A stretch of DNA of 64,000 nt from Saprospiraceae bacterium. GTDB taxonomy: Bacteria; Bacteroidota; Bacteroidia; Chitinophagales; Saprospiraceae. A program made the translations under genes and the position numbers. The DNA lies in assembly GCA_016719615.1 (NCBI GenBank), contig JADJYQ010000001.1, positions 124,001 through 188,000 of the forward strand, written 5' to 3'. Below are positions 8,572-17,828 of the stretch, one piece after another (the stretch's first letter is position 1; each line of letters starts with the position of its first letter). Below the pieces are notes generated by a model. The model worked only from the letters and a program-made list of their open reading frames with translations, made no database searches and was not told the DNA's origin.

Positions 8572-10020
8572 TTATTTGCCTGCGATGCGACGAATCATAT
8601 TATTGAATATAAAATAGTGGAAAGGTAACATCAGGTACCAATAATTTCTACCGAGAATTCCTTCAGGCCTAAAGGTTGCCGTTTGTTTCAGTAAGCATCT
8701 TTTATCATTTTGCACGATTGAAAATTCCAACCATGCTTCACCAGGTAATTTCATTTCAGCATACAATAAAAGTCGTTTGTTTTTATAGTCTGCTAAAAGA
8801 ACTCTCCAGAAATCTAAAGCATCACCCGGTTGAAGATCCACTTCGCTGCGGCGGCCCCTTCCTAATCCTACACCCCCCAAGAGTTTATCTATAACGCCTC
8901 GAATGCGCCACAATCCATCCGCATAATACCATCCCTGGTTGCCCCCAATTCCAAAAAATCTTTGGGATACTTCTTCTACTTGATCTCTGTCGATTTCTAT
9001 CCATTTTCGGTCTTTATAACATCCATTGACAGGCACTTCTACGTGTTGTTTGACATCCAGGTAGGACAGGCTGCTGGATGCTGCATCTTTCCAACTGGAC
9101 ACAACCATATTTTGTTCGATGCGCAAAAACGCCATCCGGATGGCATCTTTATAAGAAATCAGTTCTTGAGGGAGCACTTCTTGAATGCCGAATTCCTTGC
9201 AGACGACATCATTTTTCATACTTTCAACCAATTGCCTGGCTATAATAAAATTTGCAGAAGTCATTAAATTCAACCAATTTGCAGAAATCGATGGAGAAAT
9301 AAAGGGCCAGGTGAAAATGTATCGTTTATAGTTTCTGACAGAAGCATATTCGAGTAACATTTGTTTGTAACTCAATACATCAGGTCCACCGATTTCGAAT
9401 ACTCGGTTCATCATTCCAGGGAGAAGCAGGCAGGCACTGAGATAATTAATTACATTTCTGATGGCAATAGGCTGACATTTTGAATGCAGCCAGTTTGGCA
9501 CGATCATCACAGGTAATTTTTCAGTGAGGTCTCTGATGATTTCAAAGGAAATACTTCCGGAACCTACTATGATTCCTGCTTCAAGAATTGTAAAAGGAAT
9601 GGCAGATTGCATCAATACCTCCTTTACACTTTGCCTTGCTAACAAGTGTTTGGAAAGGCTGTTGTCATTGCTGATACCTCCAAGATAAATAATTTGTTTG
9701 ACATGTGTCAGATGAGCAACCAAAACAAAACAACCTGCGGACCTGATCTCGTATTCTTTTAATGTCGTTTTGGTGTCACCTAAAGAATGAATCAAATAAT
9801 AGGCAGCATCAAATTCCTTGTCTTTAAATTGAAAAACGGCATTTTCCGGCTTAAGAAAATCAAATTCAATGATCTGAATTTTGGATAAAAGATCTGAAGA
9901 TGGTTTGAAACGGTTTTTATCTCGTATCACACAAGTTACTTCATGCCCTGCTTCCACTAGTACAGGCAACAAACGCATACCAATATATCCATTCGCTCCG
10001 GTAAGTAATATTCTCATCAT
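8572..10020 (-). CDS. NAD(P)-binding epimerase-like protein with C-terminal DUF2867
   Basis: A 482-aa two-domain protein. The N-terminal Rossmann fold has the nucleotide motif TGANGYIG at residues 8-15, followed by an NmrA/atypical SDR-like domain to about residue 300. The C-terminal part (about 330-482) contains RSEVDLQPGDALDFWRVL and the rest of a DUF2867 domain. Such fusions are annotated as SDR family oxidoreductases with unknown substrate. Two adjacent ATGs start the gene. It lies between moaA (58 bp upstream) and the TauE-type gene (one-base gap), pointing to one operon. Confidence 0.85.
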   Translation of the reverse strand: MMRILLTGANGYIGMRLLPVLVEAGHEVTCVIRDKNRFKPSSDLLSKIQIIEFDFLKPENAVFQFKDKEFDAAYYLIHSLGDTKTTLKEYEIRSAGCFVLVAHLTHVKQIIYLGGISNDNSLSKHLLARQSVKEVLMQSAIPFTILEAGIIVGSGSISFEIIRDLTEKLPVMIVPNWLHSKCQPIAIRNVINYLSACLLLPGMMNRVFEIGGPDVLSYKQMLLEYASVRNYKRYIFTWPFISPSISANWLNLMTSANFIIARQLVESMKNDVVCKEFGIQEVLPQELISYKDAIRMAFLRIEQNMVVSSWKDAASSSLSYLDVKQHVEVPVNGCYKDRKWIEIDRDQVEEVSQRFFGIGGNQGWYYADGLWRIRGVIDKLLGGVGLGRGRRSEVDLQPGDALDFWRVLLADYKNKRLLLYAEMKLPGEAWLEFSIVQNDKRCLLKQTATFRPEGILGRNYWYLMLPFHYFIFNNMIRRIAGK

Positions 10021-10078
10021 AGATTTGCCAAATCTACACTATTTATCAACAGCTTGAAAGGTCTTACCTGAAGTATTC

Positions 10079-11062
10079 TTAACCACCGATATTTAACATG
10101 CTTCGGTTTTTGAGTTTGGATGCTTCAATAGCTTGATCTATCGTGTTTAATTGTCCGCCAAGTTTTTCTTTTTTAGCGGCAAGACATTCCTGAATAAGTG
10201 GTAAAATGTTAACTCCCTGACGGTAGGGTGTTAGTAAATCTGTTTCGCTAACCGAGAACAAACAATTTTTCATCTTTCCATCAGCCGTGAGCCGCATCCG
10301 GTTGCATCCTTCGCAAAAGGGTTCACTCATGGTGCTGATGACAGAAAAAGTGCCTGTATGACCGGAGATGTAATAGGGTTTGGCAGTGTCGTGCTTATGC
10401 GTAGGAATGCGATGAAACGAAAAGTTAGAAGAAATGCAAGCAAGTATCTGTTGATGCGAAAAAACTTCATCCTGGTTCCAATGGTTGCCCGAAAAGGGCA
10501 TGAATTCTATAAATCTGACATGAACATGGCGTTCCCGCGTCCACTCGATAAAATCATTTATTTCTGATTCGTTCACACCTTTTTTGACAACTACATTCAC
10601 TTTGATGTGAAATCCTTTGGTCAGCAACAATTCAATATTTGAGAGTACCGTTACAAATTCATCGCGACCGGTGATGGAAAAAAATTTTTCGCGATCGAGC
10701 GAATCCAAACTCACATTGATTGATTTTAGTCCGGTTTTCACAAAGAGGTCTGCGTATTCGTGAACAAATACACCATTAGTCGTTATGGCCAATTCTACGG
10801 GGTAAACCGACAAACGCTGAATGATGTCTTTTGCATCTTTTCGCACAAGCGGTTCACCGCCGGTGAGTCTAATTTTTTTGACGCCCGCATTTATAAATAC
10901 TGCAGCGATCCCCACGATCTCATCCGCGCTCATTTTGGAGGCCGCCGGCTGGTGATGTTCATCAGTTATGTCTGGATAACAGTAGGTACACCGAAAATTG
11001 CAATGATCGGTGAGCGATATGCGCAAGTAATCATGAACCCTGTTAAAACGATCTGTTAGCAT
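10079..11062 (-). CDS. moaA: GTP 3',8-cyclase MoaA
   Basis: Radical SAM enzyme that starts Moco synthesis by converting GTP to 3',8-cyclo-7,8-dihydro-GTP. With the ATG at 11062 the protein is 327 aa and opens with MLTDRFNRVHDYLRIS, the usual MoaA N-terminus; an upstream TTG at 11089 is less likely. The N-terminal cluster motif is CNFRCTYC, with FCEGCNRMRLTADG and a further KNCLF cysteine for the second 4Fe-4S cluster. It ends in the conserved Gly-Gly tail that is essential in known MoaA. First gene of the leftward Moco cluster. Confidence 0.95.
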   Translation of the reverse strand: MLTDRFNRVHDYLRISLTDHCNFRCTYCYPDITDEHHQPAASKMSADEIVGIAAVFINAGVKKIRLTGGEPLVRKDAKDIIQRLSVYPVELAITTNGVFVHEYADLFVKTGLKSINVSLDSLDREKFFSITGRDEFVTVLSNIELLLTKGFHIKVNVVVKKGVNESEINDFIEWTRERHVHVRFIEFMPFSGNHWNQDEVFSHQQILACISSNFSFHRIPTHKHDTAKPYYISGHTGTFSVISTMSEPFCEGCNRMRLTADGKMKNCLFSVSETDLLTPYRQGVNILPLIQECLAAKKEKLGGQLNTIDQAIEASKLKNRSMLNIGG

Positions 11063-11479
11063 TTGAATTGAAAACCCAAATTTATTCAATTTTATTGAAG
11101 AATGCTATGAAAGCTCAAAGCTCAAAGCTTAAAGCTTAAAGCTTAAAGCCCAAATCTTTGTTTGTTGGAATAGAATAACATTGCGAAATCTAAAATCATG
11201 TAGCGTACCTACGGCACGCTGTGGAAATTCTATACTTATTATCGACCAATATAGTGCCCTGACAGGGCAAGGGAAAACATTTCAATAGAATGACAATAAT
11301 GAATTGGATGAATGTGATTTTGAAGATTACCAGAATTGCACTTTGATCTATAATCTTCCCGACATGAAGAAACCTCATATTAACTATAACATGCTGATGT
11401 CGGGTGGTTTCAGCCTTTTGCCACAATGGAATGCGTATTACCTATATAAAAATGATTATTTTTGGTAAAAATATGGCTG
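11063..11479. repeat. Intergenic region with three unrelated short repeats
   Basis: Between the divergent moaA and the zinc-ribbon protein gene lie, in order: about six AAAGCTC/AAAGCTT units at 11110-11150; a copy of a bipartite hairpin repeat at 11199-11269, with GCGTACCTACGGCACGC and TGCCCTGACAGGGCA (also degenerate at 26131-26206); and a 47-bp CCCGACAT-ended element at 11358-11404. No gene is supported. Confidence 0.75.
11358..11404 (+). repeat. 47-bp CCCGACAT...ATGTCGGG element, copy 1
   Basis: Ends are perfect 8-bp inverted repeats CCCGACAT and ATGTCGGG. The interior shares CATGAAGAAACC and ACTATAACATGCTGATG with the other copies at 27750, 32866 and 44645, all exactly 47 bp long. This copy has the + orientation. 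Confidence 0.85.
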
Positions 11480-12124
11480 ATGGAATTTGATAAAAAGCGA
11501 TATAAAGTCTATGACTGGAAACAACCGGGAACATTGCATTGGTTATTGAATCCCGGATGTGCGGTTGTTGAACTTTTTTTTGGACAGAGGGTTGCCAAAA
11601 TTTCTTTACTTGATCGGGAGTCTGATAAACCTCGCTTTGAAAGAACTTTTATTCCTTGTCCGCATTGTCATACCTTACATGATGGCAGAACCTGGTCAGT
11701 AGAAAACGGAACCGGCTTCAAGAACTGGTTTGGATTATATTGTCCGAAATGTGGAAACATTATTCCATGTTTGATGAATTTCACTTCTTTCCTGATACTC
11801 GCACTTCTTTTTCCAATTTGGGGCTGGTTCAGAAAATCATTAAAGGAAAATTGGTTAAAGGTGCAGCCTGATCGATTCAAATCTCTGGACATCGAAAAAA
11901 CATACAATCCGTATGCGGGTTATGGTTGGATTAAAAAGGGTTTTGTAACGGGATTTGTATATTTTTTGTTTAAAAGTCTTGTTGAACCCTATTTTTCGGA
12001 ACAAGCCTTTTCTTGGGACACAGTTAAAGGAAATATTTTGCCTGCATTTATATTTGGATTTCTATTTGGATTGTGTATGAAAATTTTTATGAGTAAAAGA
12101 GGTAAACAATTAAATGAAGCCTAA
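11480..12124 (+). CDS. Membrane protein with a two-CxxC zinc ribbon, function unknown
   Basis: A 214-aa protein from the ATG at 11480; an in-frame TTG at 11462 is a weaker start. The pairs CPHC (about residue 61) and CPKC (about 90) can form a zinc ribbon. They are followed by a hydrophobic segment (SFLILALLFPIWGWF) and two more near the C-terminus (about residues 155-205), so the ribbon probably hangs at the membrane face. No family was recognised. It is flanked by repeats on the left and a promoter-bearing gap on the right. Confidence 0.65.
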   Translation: MEFDKKRYKVYDWKQPGTLHWLLNPGCAVVELFFGQRVAKISLLDRESDKPRFERTFIPCPHCHTLHDGRTWSVENGTGFKNWFGLYCPKCGNIIPCLMNFTSFLILALLFPIWGWFRKSLKENWLKVQPDRFKSLDIEKTYNPYAGYGWIKKGFVTGFVYFLFKSLVEPYFSEQAFSWDTVKGNILPAFIFGFLFGLCMKIFMSKRGKQLNEA

Positions 12125-12397
12125 TATTAAAATCAATCAACCATTTACTCTTTAATATTTACTCTTGAGCCAAGATCAAACTTGGACCCCTAAAATTAGT
12201 GGCCTAGTTTGTTGATAATTGATAGCCATTGGGAAAATAATACCATCTTGAGAATATACAGCTACAGGCATTTGAAATTCGTTTTATTCACCAGTTTTAA
12301 CCCATCAATTTTAAAGATAATTGTTGAATTTGTTTCTTTTTTATGAACCTAAAATTGAAGCGTCTGCGGCGCTATATAGTAACGAGTATAAATTAAT
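12125..12397. other. Intergenic region, no gene seen
   Basis: AT-rich DNA between the zinc-ribbon protein and the small lipoprotein gene. No reading frame or repeat stands out; the promoter of the lipoprotein gene follows directly. Confidence 0.5.
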
Positions 12398-12427
12398 TTG
12401 AAATAATTGTAAAAATTTGTATCTTTA
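12398..12427 (+). promoter_or_regulatory. Bacteroidota-type promoter of the 12453 lipoprotein gene
   Basis: TTG at 12398-12400, a 19-base spacer, then TATCTTTA at 12420-12427, one base away from TAnnTTTG. The start codon follows 25 bases later. Spacing and boxes fit the phylum's main promoter type. Confidence 0.5.
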
Positions 12428-12452
12428 GATTGTTTTTTTTAAAATTTCATTT

Positions 12453-12782
12453 ATGAAGACTCAATTAATTTCAATTTTATTTCTATTTTCCTTAGCTTTC
12501 GTTACATTTTCTTGCGGAGATGATAAAGAAACGACCAAGCCTTGTTCCACGGCTTATGCCGATGAATTACAAAATGAAATAAATGCTTTGTCTGCTGCGG
12601 CTCAGGCATATGGTTTAAATCCTAACGCAACTACATGCCTTGCTTATAAAAACGCGGCGCAAGCTTACGTCAATGCTTTGGAGCCTTACGGAAATTGTCC
12701 GGGACTAACAGGACAATTAAGAACGGATTGGGAAGCATCCTTAAATGCTGCGAAAGCATCTGTTGCTGCGATCCAGTGTTGA
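12453..12782 (+). CDS. Small alanine-rich lipoprotein, function unknown
   Basis: A 109-aa protein with a clear lipoprotein signal, the cysteine being residue 21 (VTFSCGDD). The mature part is short, helical-looking and alanine-rich, with four further cysteines (at CSTAY, TTCLAY, GNCPG and the final residue) that could form two disulfides in the periplasm. Its own promoter lies directly upstream. No family was recognised. Confidence 0.7.
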   Translation: MKTQLISILFLFSLAFVTFSCGDDKETTKPCSTAYADELQNEINALSAAAQAYGLNPNATTCLAYKNAAQAYVNALEPYGNCPGLTGQLRTDWEASLNAAKASVAAIQC

Positions 12783-12831
12783 GTTTTTCAATGGTAGAAT
12801 CAGGAGTTTATCGACACATTAACTTATAGAT

Positions 12832-13491
12832 TTATTCTACTCTATCTGTAAGCGAATCAGGCTTTTCTCCGAGAAACTCAACCCAGGCTTTTTTCATACA
12901 TGGATAATTTTTGGATGCTTCTACAAGCGCAGTCCATGATATCAAATGATCTTCAAATCGCTTCGCCAGGGATTCGTCTGCAATTTTACCATCAGGCGTC
13001 AAGGCTTTGTGTGCCATGGCCAGAGAAAACATATTGGGATATACATTCGTTCCCAAATGCTCCAGCGGCACTCTCAATGCCCACAAACCGCGATTACCCC
13101 CAACCATTGATGGAGAAGCCGACATCAATAGAGCATGGCGTTCGTTGAAGGGTTGCGGACGATATCGTGAAACCCAATCGATCAAGTTTTTTAATAAGCC
13201 AGGCATAGAACCATTGTATTCAGGTGATGCTATGATAAACCCATCATTTGCAAGCATGCGATTGCGGAATTCTTCGGCCCCTTTTAGTTCAGCAAAACCA
13301 GTTTCCAGATCCTGGTTGAAGCCGGGCACATCAAATTCGCGCATTTCTGCATAATCCACATCGATCTCATTTTTCACGAGAATTTCAGCTGCATATTTTG
13401 CCAATTGTGTGTTCAGCGAATCTTTTCTTAAGGAGGCAGAAAAGACAAGTATTTTCAATGCCCCTTTTTGGTGATTTGACAATGGATCCAT
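12832..13491 (-). CDS. NADPH-dependent FMN reductase family protein
   Basis: A 219-aa flavodoxin-fold protein. FSASLRKDSLNTQLAKYA near residue 17 is the FMN phosphate loop, and SPEYNGSMPGLLKNLIDW near 89 is the family signature that binds the isoalloxazine ring and forms the dimer interface. Members reduce FMN, quinones, chromate or azo dyes with NAD(P)H, so the natural substrate is open. It is a stand-alone gene in the cytoplasm. Confidence 0.9.
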   Translation of the reverse strand: MDPLSNHQKGALKILVFSASLRKDSLNTQLAKYAAEILVKNEIDVDYAEMREFDVPGFNQDLETGFAELKGAEEFRNRMLANDGFIIASPEYNGSMPGLLKNLIDWVSRYRPQPFNERHALLMSASPSMVGGNRGLWALRVPLEHLGTNVYPNMFSLAMAHKALTPDGKIADESLAKRFEDHLISWTALVEASKNYPCMKKAWVEFLGEKPDSLTDRVE

Positions 13492-13617
13492 TTAAAAAAT
13501 TTGTAACTAACTTGAATAACAATTGCAGTCACATTTGGTTTTCCGATTAGGTAATTGTAGCAATTCGATCTGGCAGAAGCTCGATACATAAATATTTGTC
13601 AAAATTTTAATTCATCC

Positions 13618-14714
13618 TTAACGCATTTTCAAAGCAAACGATGCCGTCATCGAAAAATTATTCCGGTCTTGATTTTCAGGTTCATTGAAAATCTGATGTA
13701 CACCATGCAACCAACGGCCCTCGACTCTGCATAAAATATTTTCAAGAGGAGCATAATCCAAATTGATCGAAATTCCGGATACCGTAAATCCTTTTGAAGA
13801 GCTGGAAACAATGATCCGGTCGATATCGCGATAATATTCTCCGCGTAGCGCTGTTGCCCATGTCTCGTTGATCTTATAGCGAACAATAGCTACCGGACTC
13901 ATCCAAGTTTGGAAATCTGCACTCCTTTGCTTACTTGTTGAAATCCCAGATCCATTCCGAGTATTACACTCCAGGCTTTTGAATATTGCATTTGTGCATA
14001 GAAATTATTGAAGTATCTCATCCTTCGCAAACTATCCGGATCGTCTGTTCCAATAAAACTACTCCAATTGATTAACCATCCTTCTTTTGGGGTGATTTTT
14101 ACTTGGGTTCCAAAGGAGAGTAAACTATTACCTGCTACTTTCTGAATGCGTTGCCAGCCATTGCACACCAAAGAAGTAAGTTGAAACCGTGGTGTCACAT
14201 CATAGCTCATTTTTAGGCCTGAAAGGTAATATGGCGAATTTTCAGCTGCGAGCGATCGCGTCAGGGTCCAGTTGTCGAAAGCATTTGCAGATTCAAATCC
14301 TATATGAGATGAAAAAATACCCACATCCAACCAAAATGTATTTTTCGAATTCAGCGCCAAACCCGCATTTGCCTCAAAAACATGTTTAAGCAATCCTGGT
14401 TCTGCAGTATAATTATCTTCCGCATAAGTTCCAGCTTGTAATACCAGGTTTGCCCGATATTTTTCGCGAAGCCATTTGACTTTTAAGTACCCGAGATTTA
14501 GTTGAAAGCTATTTTGCCGATTATAATTATAAAAATACAATTGCTTTTGGTAAGATTCTGGCCGTGCAAAATCATAGGAGTAGTAGATATCCAAATAAGC
14601 CTCCAGTTCAATCGAATTTTGTGTTAAATCTGATGGATTATCCTGGGCAATTACTGCCTTGCTTATAATTATACATTGGATCAAAATCAAACTGTATTTA
14701 ATATATTTTTTCAT
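13618..14714 (-). pseudogene. OmpL-like beta-barrel porin, frameshifted
   Basis: Two leftward frames form one barrel. The first (14714-13899, 271 aa) has a signal peptide ending VIAQ, then amphipathic strands such as LEAYLDIYYSYDF and SHIGFESANAFDNW. The second (13902-13618, 94 aa) continues with SPVAIVRYKINETWATALRG and a terminal strand ending in Arg. The pattern matches the putative beta-barrel porin-2 (OmpL-like) family. The frames meet at 13899-13912, where one missing base would restore continuity. It ends the kup operon and overlaps the preceding 98-aa gene by four bases. A real mutation and a sequencing error cannot be told apart here. Confidence 0.75.
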
Positions 14715-15007
14715 TCTTCAAATCTAAATTCAATAGCATTGTTTTCAAATATTAAACTTCTGATTTCTTTTTGCTCGACGATAACACCTTTCATGAAACC
14801 TAAAGGGTACAAGCCTAAATTATAACGGTCTTCATGTTGCACAATATGCCATTTGTCGATCCTGATGTGATGTCCATCACTTCGATCCAAATAAATTCCA
14901 GAAACATATCCTTTTGTAACATTTCCTTTTTTATCTTGGATTTCAACTTGGGAATCCCAATGTTTGATATAAGTTGTATAAAGCAATTGACTTAATTCAG
15001 CTTTCAT
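14711..15007 (-). CDS. Small conserved-looking protein between kup and porin
   Basis: A 98-aa soluble protein with no signal peptide or membrane segment. It contains KHWDSQVEIQDKKGNVTKGY and GIYLDRSDGHHIRIDKWHIV, suggesting a small beta-rich domain. It starts 14 bases after the kup stop and overlaps the porin start by four bases (ATGA), so it is translated in the same operon. The family is unknown. A role in potassium uptake or its control is only inferred from position. Confidence 0.65.
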   Translation of the reverse strand: MKAELSQLLYTTYIKHWDSQVEIQDKKGNVTKGYVSGIYLDRSDGHHIRIDKWHIVQHEDRYNLGLYPLGFMKGVIVEQKEIRSLIFENNAIEFRFEE

Positions 15008-15021
15008 CGCAATCAGTGCTT

Positions 15022-17000
15022 TTAACTTTGTTCCTCCCGTTTTAAAGCAATGCCATTGATGGGTTGGTATAACAACGGTACATGTTCGATGACCACATCG
15101 CTTTTTTCAAGGCCAAAAGCTTTTTCATCACTTAAGCTATACTTCTTAATCAAGAAGAAGGTATTTAATAAAATTCCTTCTTTTAAGCTAAATTCATTTT
15201 CGACCGAAAGAAATTTTTCGATGACTACAAATTTGAAATCAGGTTCGTCATTGTATTTGGTGGATCCATCAGGACGAATGTGAAGCTTGAGTTCTTTGCG
15301 TTCAATCAATTCTTTCACGATTTTCTTAAAATACAATTCTGTTCGAGGCTGAATGCGGAAGCCTACATTCAAATTAACTTTTATGACTTTATCGTCGACC
15401 AATTCAGAAACATCGTAGCTCAGCGTATAGGGCTCGGCGGTGCGATGAATGTGTAAAAACCAATAAACGTCAGCGCGTTTTGGTTTTTTCGAAAAAATGG
15501 ATTTAATAATTTTCTCTTCTACTTGATGCCTGTGGTTTGCTTTCGTAAGATATATGAGATGTGTGGAAAATTTTGGAATTTCCGAATCATGACTTAGTTC
15601 GTTGATTTGATCGACATATTTTCCAAGATCTACAAATTTGATAAATCTATTACTAATCTTTCGACCCGAGTAAACAGAAAACATAATAAAAATAAATATG
15701 GAAGAAATCAATAAAGTAACGTATCCGCCTTCCGGAAATTTGTGGATGTTCGCTGCAAAAAATGCAAGTTCAATACTGGCAAAAACCAATAACAAAGTCA
15801 AAACAATTATTTTATGCCACCGAAGGCGATATAAAAGGAAAAATGACAATAAATAAGTTGTTACCATCATAGTGATCGTAATTGCCAAGCCATAGGCTGC
15901 TTCCATATTGGATGAATTTTCGAAGAACAACACCATAAATACACAACCGATCCATAAAAAAATATTGGCACTTGGAATGTAGATCTGACCTTTGATGTCA
16001 CTTGGTTGCCTTACTGCCACACGTGGCCAGAAATTCAAGTTCATAGCTTCGTTGATGAGAGTATAACTTCCGCTAATTAAGGCCTGTGATGCTATGATAG
16101 CTGCTGAGGTGGCTATAAAGACACCGATCCAAAGAAACCAGGGTGGCATAATTTCGTAGAAAGGATTCCGGCCCAGAAGTAAATTTCCATCGCCTAATTC
16201 CATGATCCAGGCGGCTTGTCCCATGTAATTAAGCAATAAACTGGTTTTGACAAAAATCCAACTTATGCGAATGTTTTTGCGTCCGCAGTGACCGAGGTCT
16301 GAATATAAAGCTTCTGCACCAGTAGTGGCCAGGAAAACAGCACCCAATAGGATAAATCCTTGAGGGTATTCTGTTAGGAATTTATATGCATAAACGGGAT
16401 TTAATGATTTTAATATTTCAGGATGGTGAACGATTTGGCTGACACCTAATATAGCCAACATGCTAAACCATATCAGCATTGCTGGCCCAAAAGCATATCC
16501 AACTTTTGAGTGCCGAATCTTTGAAAGAAAAACAAGCCGGATAGAATGAAAATGACGATGGGTACCGTAGGCAGTGATTCTAAACCTGGAATATTGCGCA
16601 ATCCTTCAATGGCAGATGATACAGAGATGGGCGGCGTGATGATCCCATCTGCGAGTAATGTCGATGCCCCTAGAATTGTTGGAAAAATGAGATATTTACC
16701 AAAGCGCTTGACCAATGCATAAAGTGAAAAAATCCCACCTTCTCCATTGTTGTCAGCTTGAAGTGTGAGATAAATATACTTGAAGGTCGTTTGAAAGGTA
16801 ATTGTCCAGAATACACAGGAGATACCTCCATAAACGATGATCTCCTGAATCGGGCGATCGCCTATTATGGCTTTTAATACGTATAATGGGCTCGTACCGA
16901 TATCGCCATAAATGATACCAAGTGCGATGAGTAAGGAAGCCGCTGTGACTTTACCGTTGATTCCGGAATGAGTGTTCTGCATGTGAATTGTGTTAGACAT
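15022..17000 (-). pseudogene. kup: Kup-type potassium uptake permease, frameshifted
   Basis: K+/H+ symporter of the Kup/HAK/KT family. The first frame (17000-16473) has IALGIIYGDIGTSPLY and DNNGEGGIFSLYAL, both Kup hallmarks. The second (16479-15022) has the remaining TM helices, including TGAEALYSDLGHCG, and the C-terminal cytoplasmic domain. Together they make about 655 aa, the normal family length. Near 16504-16507 the minus strand reads CAAAAGTTGG; one more A would join them through the expected KVGYAFGPAM. This is a one-base loss in a homopolymer, either real or an assembly error. Confidence 0.85.
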
Positions 17001-17150
17001 GCAAAGTTGTGATGGATAATATAGGGGAATAATAAAGAAAGTATGGCTGGTATAAAGAAAATATAAACTAAGCTTTAGTATGTTATTCTAAGATGGATTA
17101 TGACCTAAATAGGGATTAAGAGAAAGAGGTTGAATAATGTCCTATTAGGA

Positions 17151-17828
17151 TTAAATGAAACGATAGCCAACACCACTTTCGGTAAGAATATGTCTGGGCT
17201 GGTTGGGATTATCTTCAATTTTTTTACGCAAGGTTCCAACAAACACGCGTAGATATTGGGTTTCTGTCTGGTAAGCAATTCCCCAAATTTCTTTGAGTAG
17301 AAATTGATGAGTCAGGACGCGACCTTCGTTTTGGACGAACAATGCGAGGAGTTGGTATTCAGTAGTGGTAAGTTTGAGAAGTTGATTGTTTTTTTTGACG
17401 CTGCGGGTTGTGAAATCTATGTTTAAGTCTCCGATTTCGAGAACACTCTTTGTATTTAAATTTTGATTTCTGCGAATGGCTGAGCGAATGCGAGCCAATA
17501 ATTCTGCAGTGCGAAAAGGTTTTGTAAGATAGTCGGTGGCGCCGTTATCAAGTGCCTGCACAATGTCTTGTTCGCTATTTAATACAGATAGAATGATGAT
17601 GGCTTTTTGATACCAGATGCGAAGTTCTTTGAGAATCTCATGACCGGATTGATCCGGGAGACCTATGTCAAGTAATATCAATTCTGGGGGATGGTTGGCC
17701 GCCATAATAAGGCCTTCTTTTCCGTTCGAAGCTTGTCTGATTTTATATCCATTACTTTCAAGGCTGATCTCCAGAAGTTTTCGAATGGCTTGTTCGTCAT
17801 CTATAATCAGGATTTCAGGATTATTCAT
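17151..17828 (-). CDS. KdpE-like OmpR-family response regulator
   Basis: A 225-aa regulator. The receiver domain (residues 1-120) has the acidic pair in LIIDDE, the phospho-acceptor Asp in LLDIGLPD and the Lys in TKPF. The winged-helix domain (130-225) ends in TESGVGYRFI. It overlaps the upstream kinase gene by eight bases. The pairing with a DUF4118 kinase and a downstream kup operon points to potassium or turgor control, as for KdpDE. Confidence 0.9.
   Translation of the reverse strand: MNNPEILIIDDEQAIRKLLEISLESNGYKIRQASNGKEGLIMAANHPPELILLDIGLPDQSGHEILKELRIWYQKAIIILSVLNSEQDIVQALDNGATDYLTKPFRTAELLARIRSAIRRNQNLNTKSVLEIGDLNIDFTTRSVKKNNQLLKLTTTEYQLLALFVQNEGRVLTHQFLLKEIWGIAYQTETQYLRVFVGTLRKKIEDNPNQPRHILTESGVGYRFI

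Noticed and set aside
13899..13902. ATGA overlap in the porin taken as translational coupling of two genes
   Set aside because: Both parts belong to one beta-barrel and the second has no signal peptide, so a frameshift explains it better.
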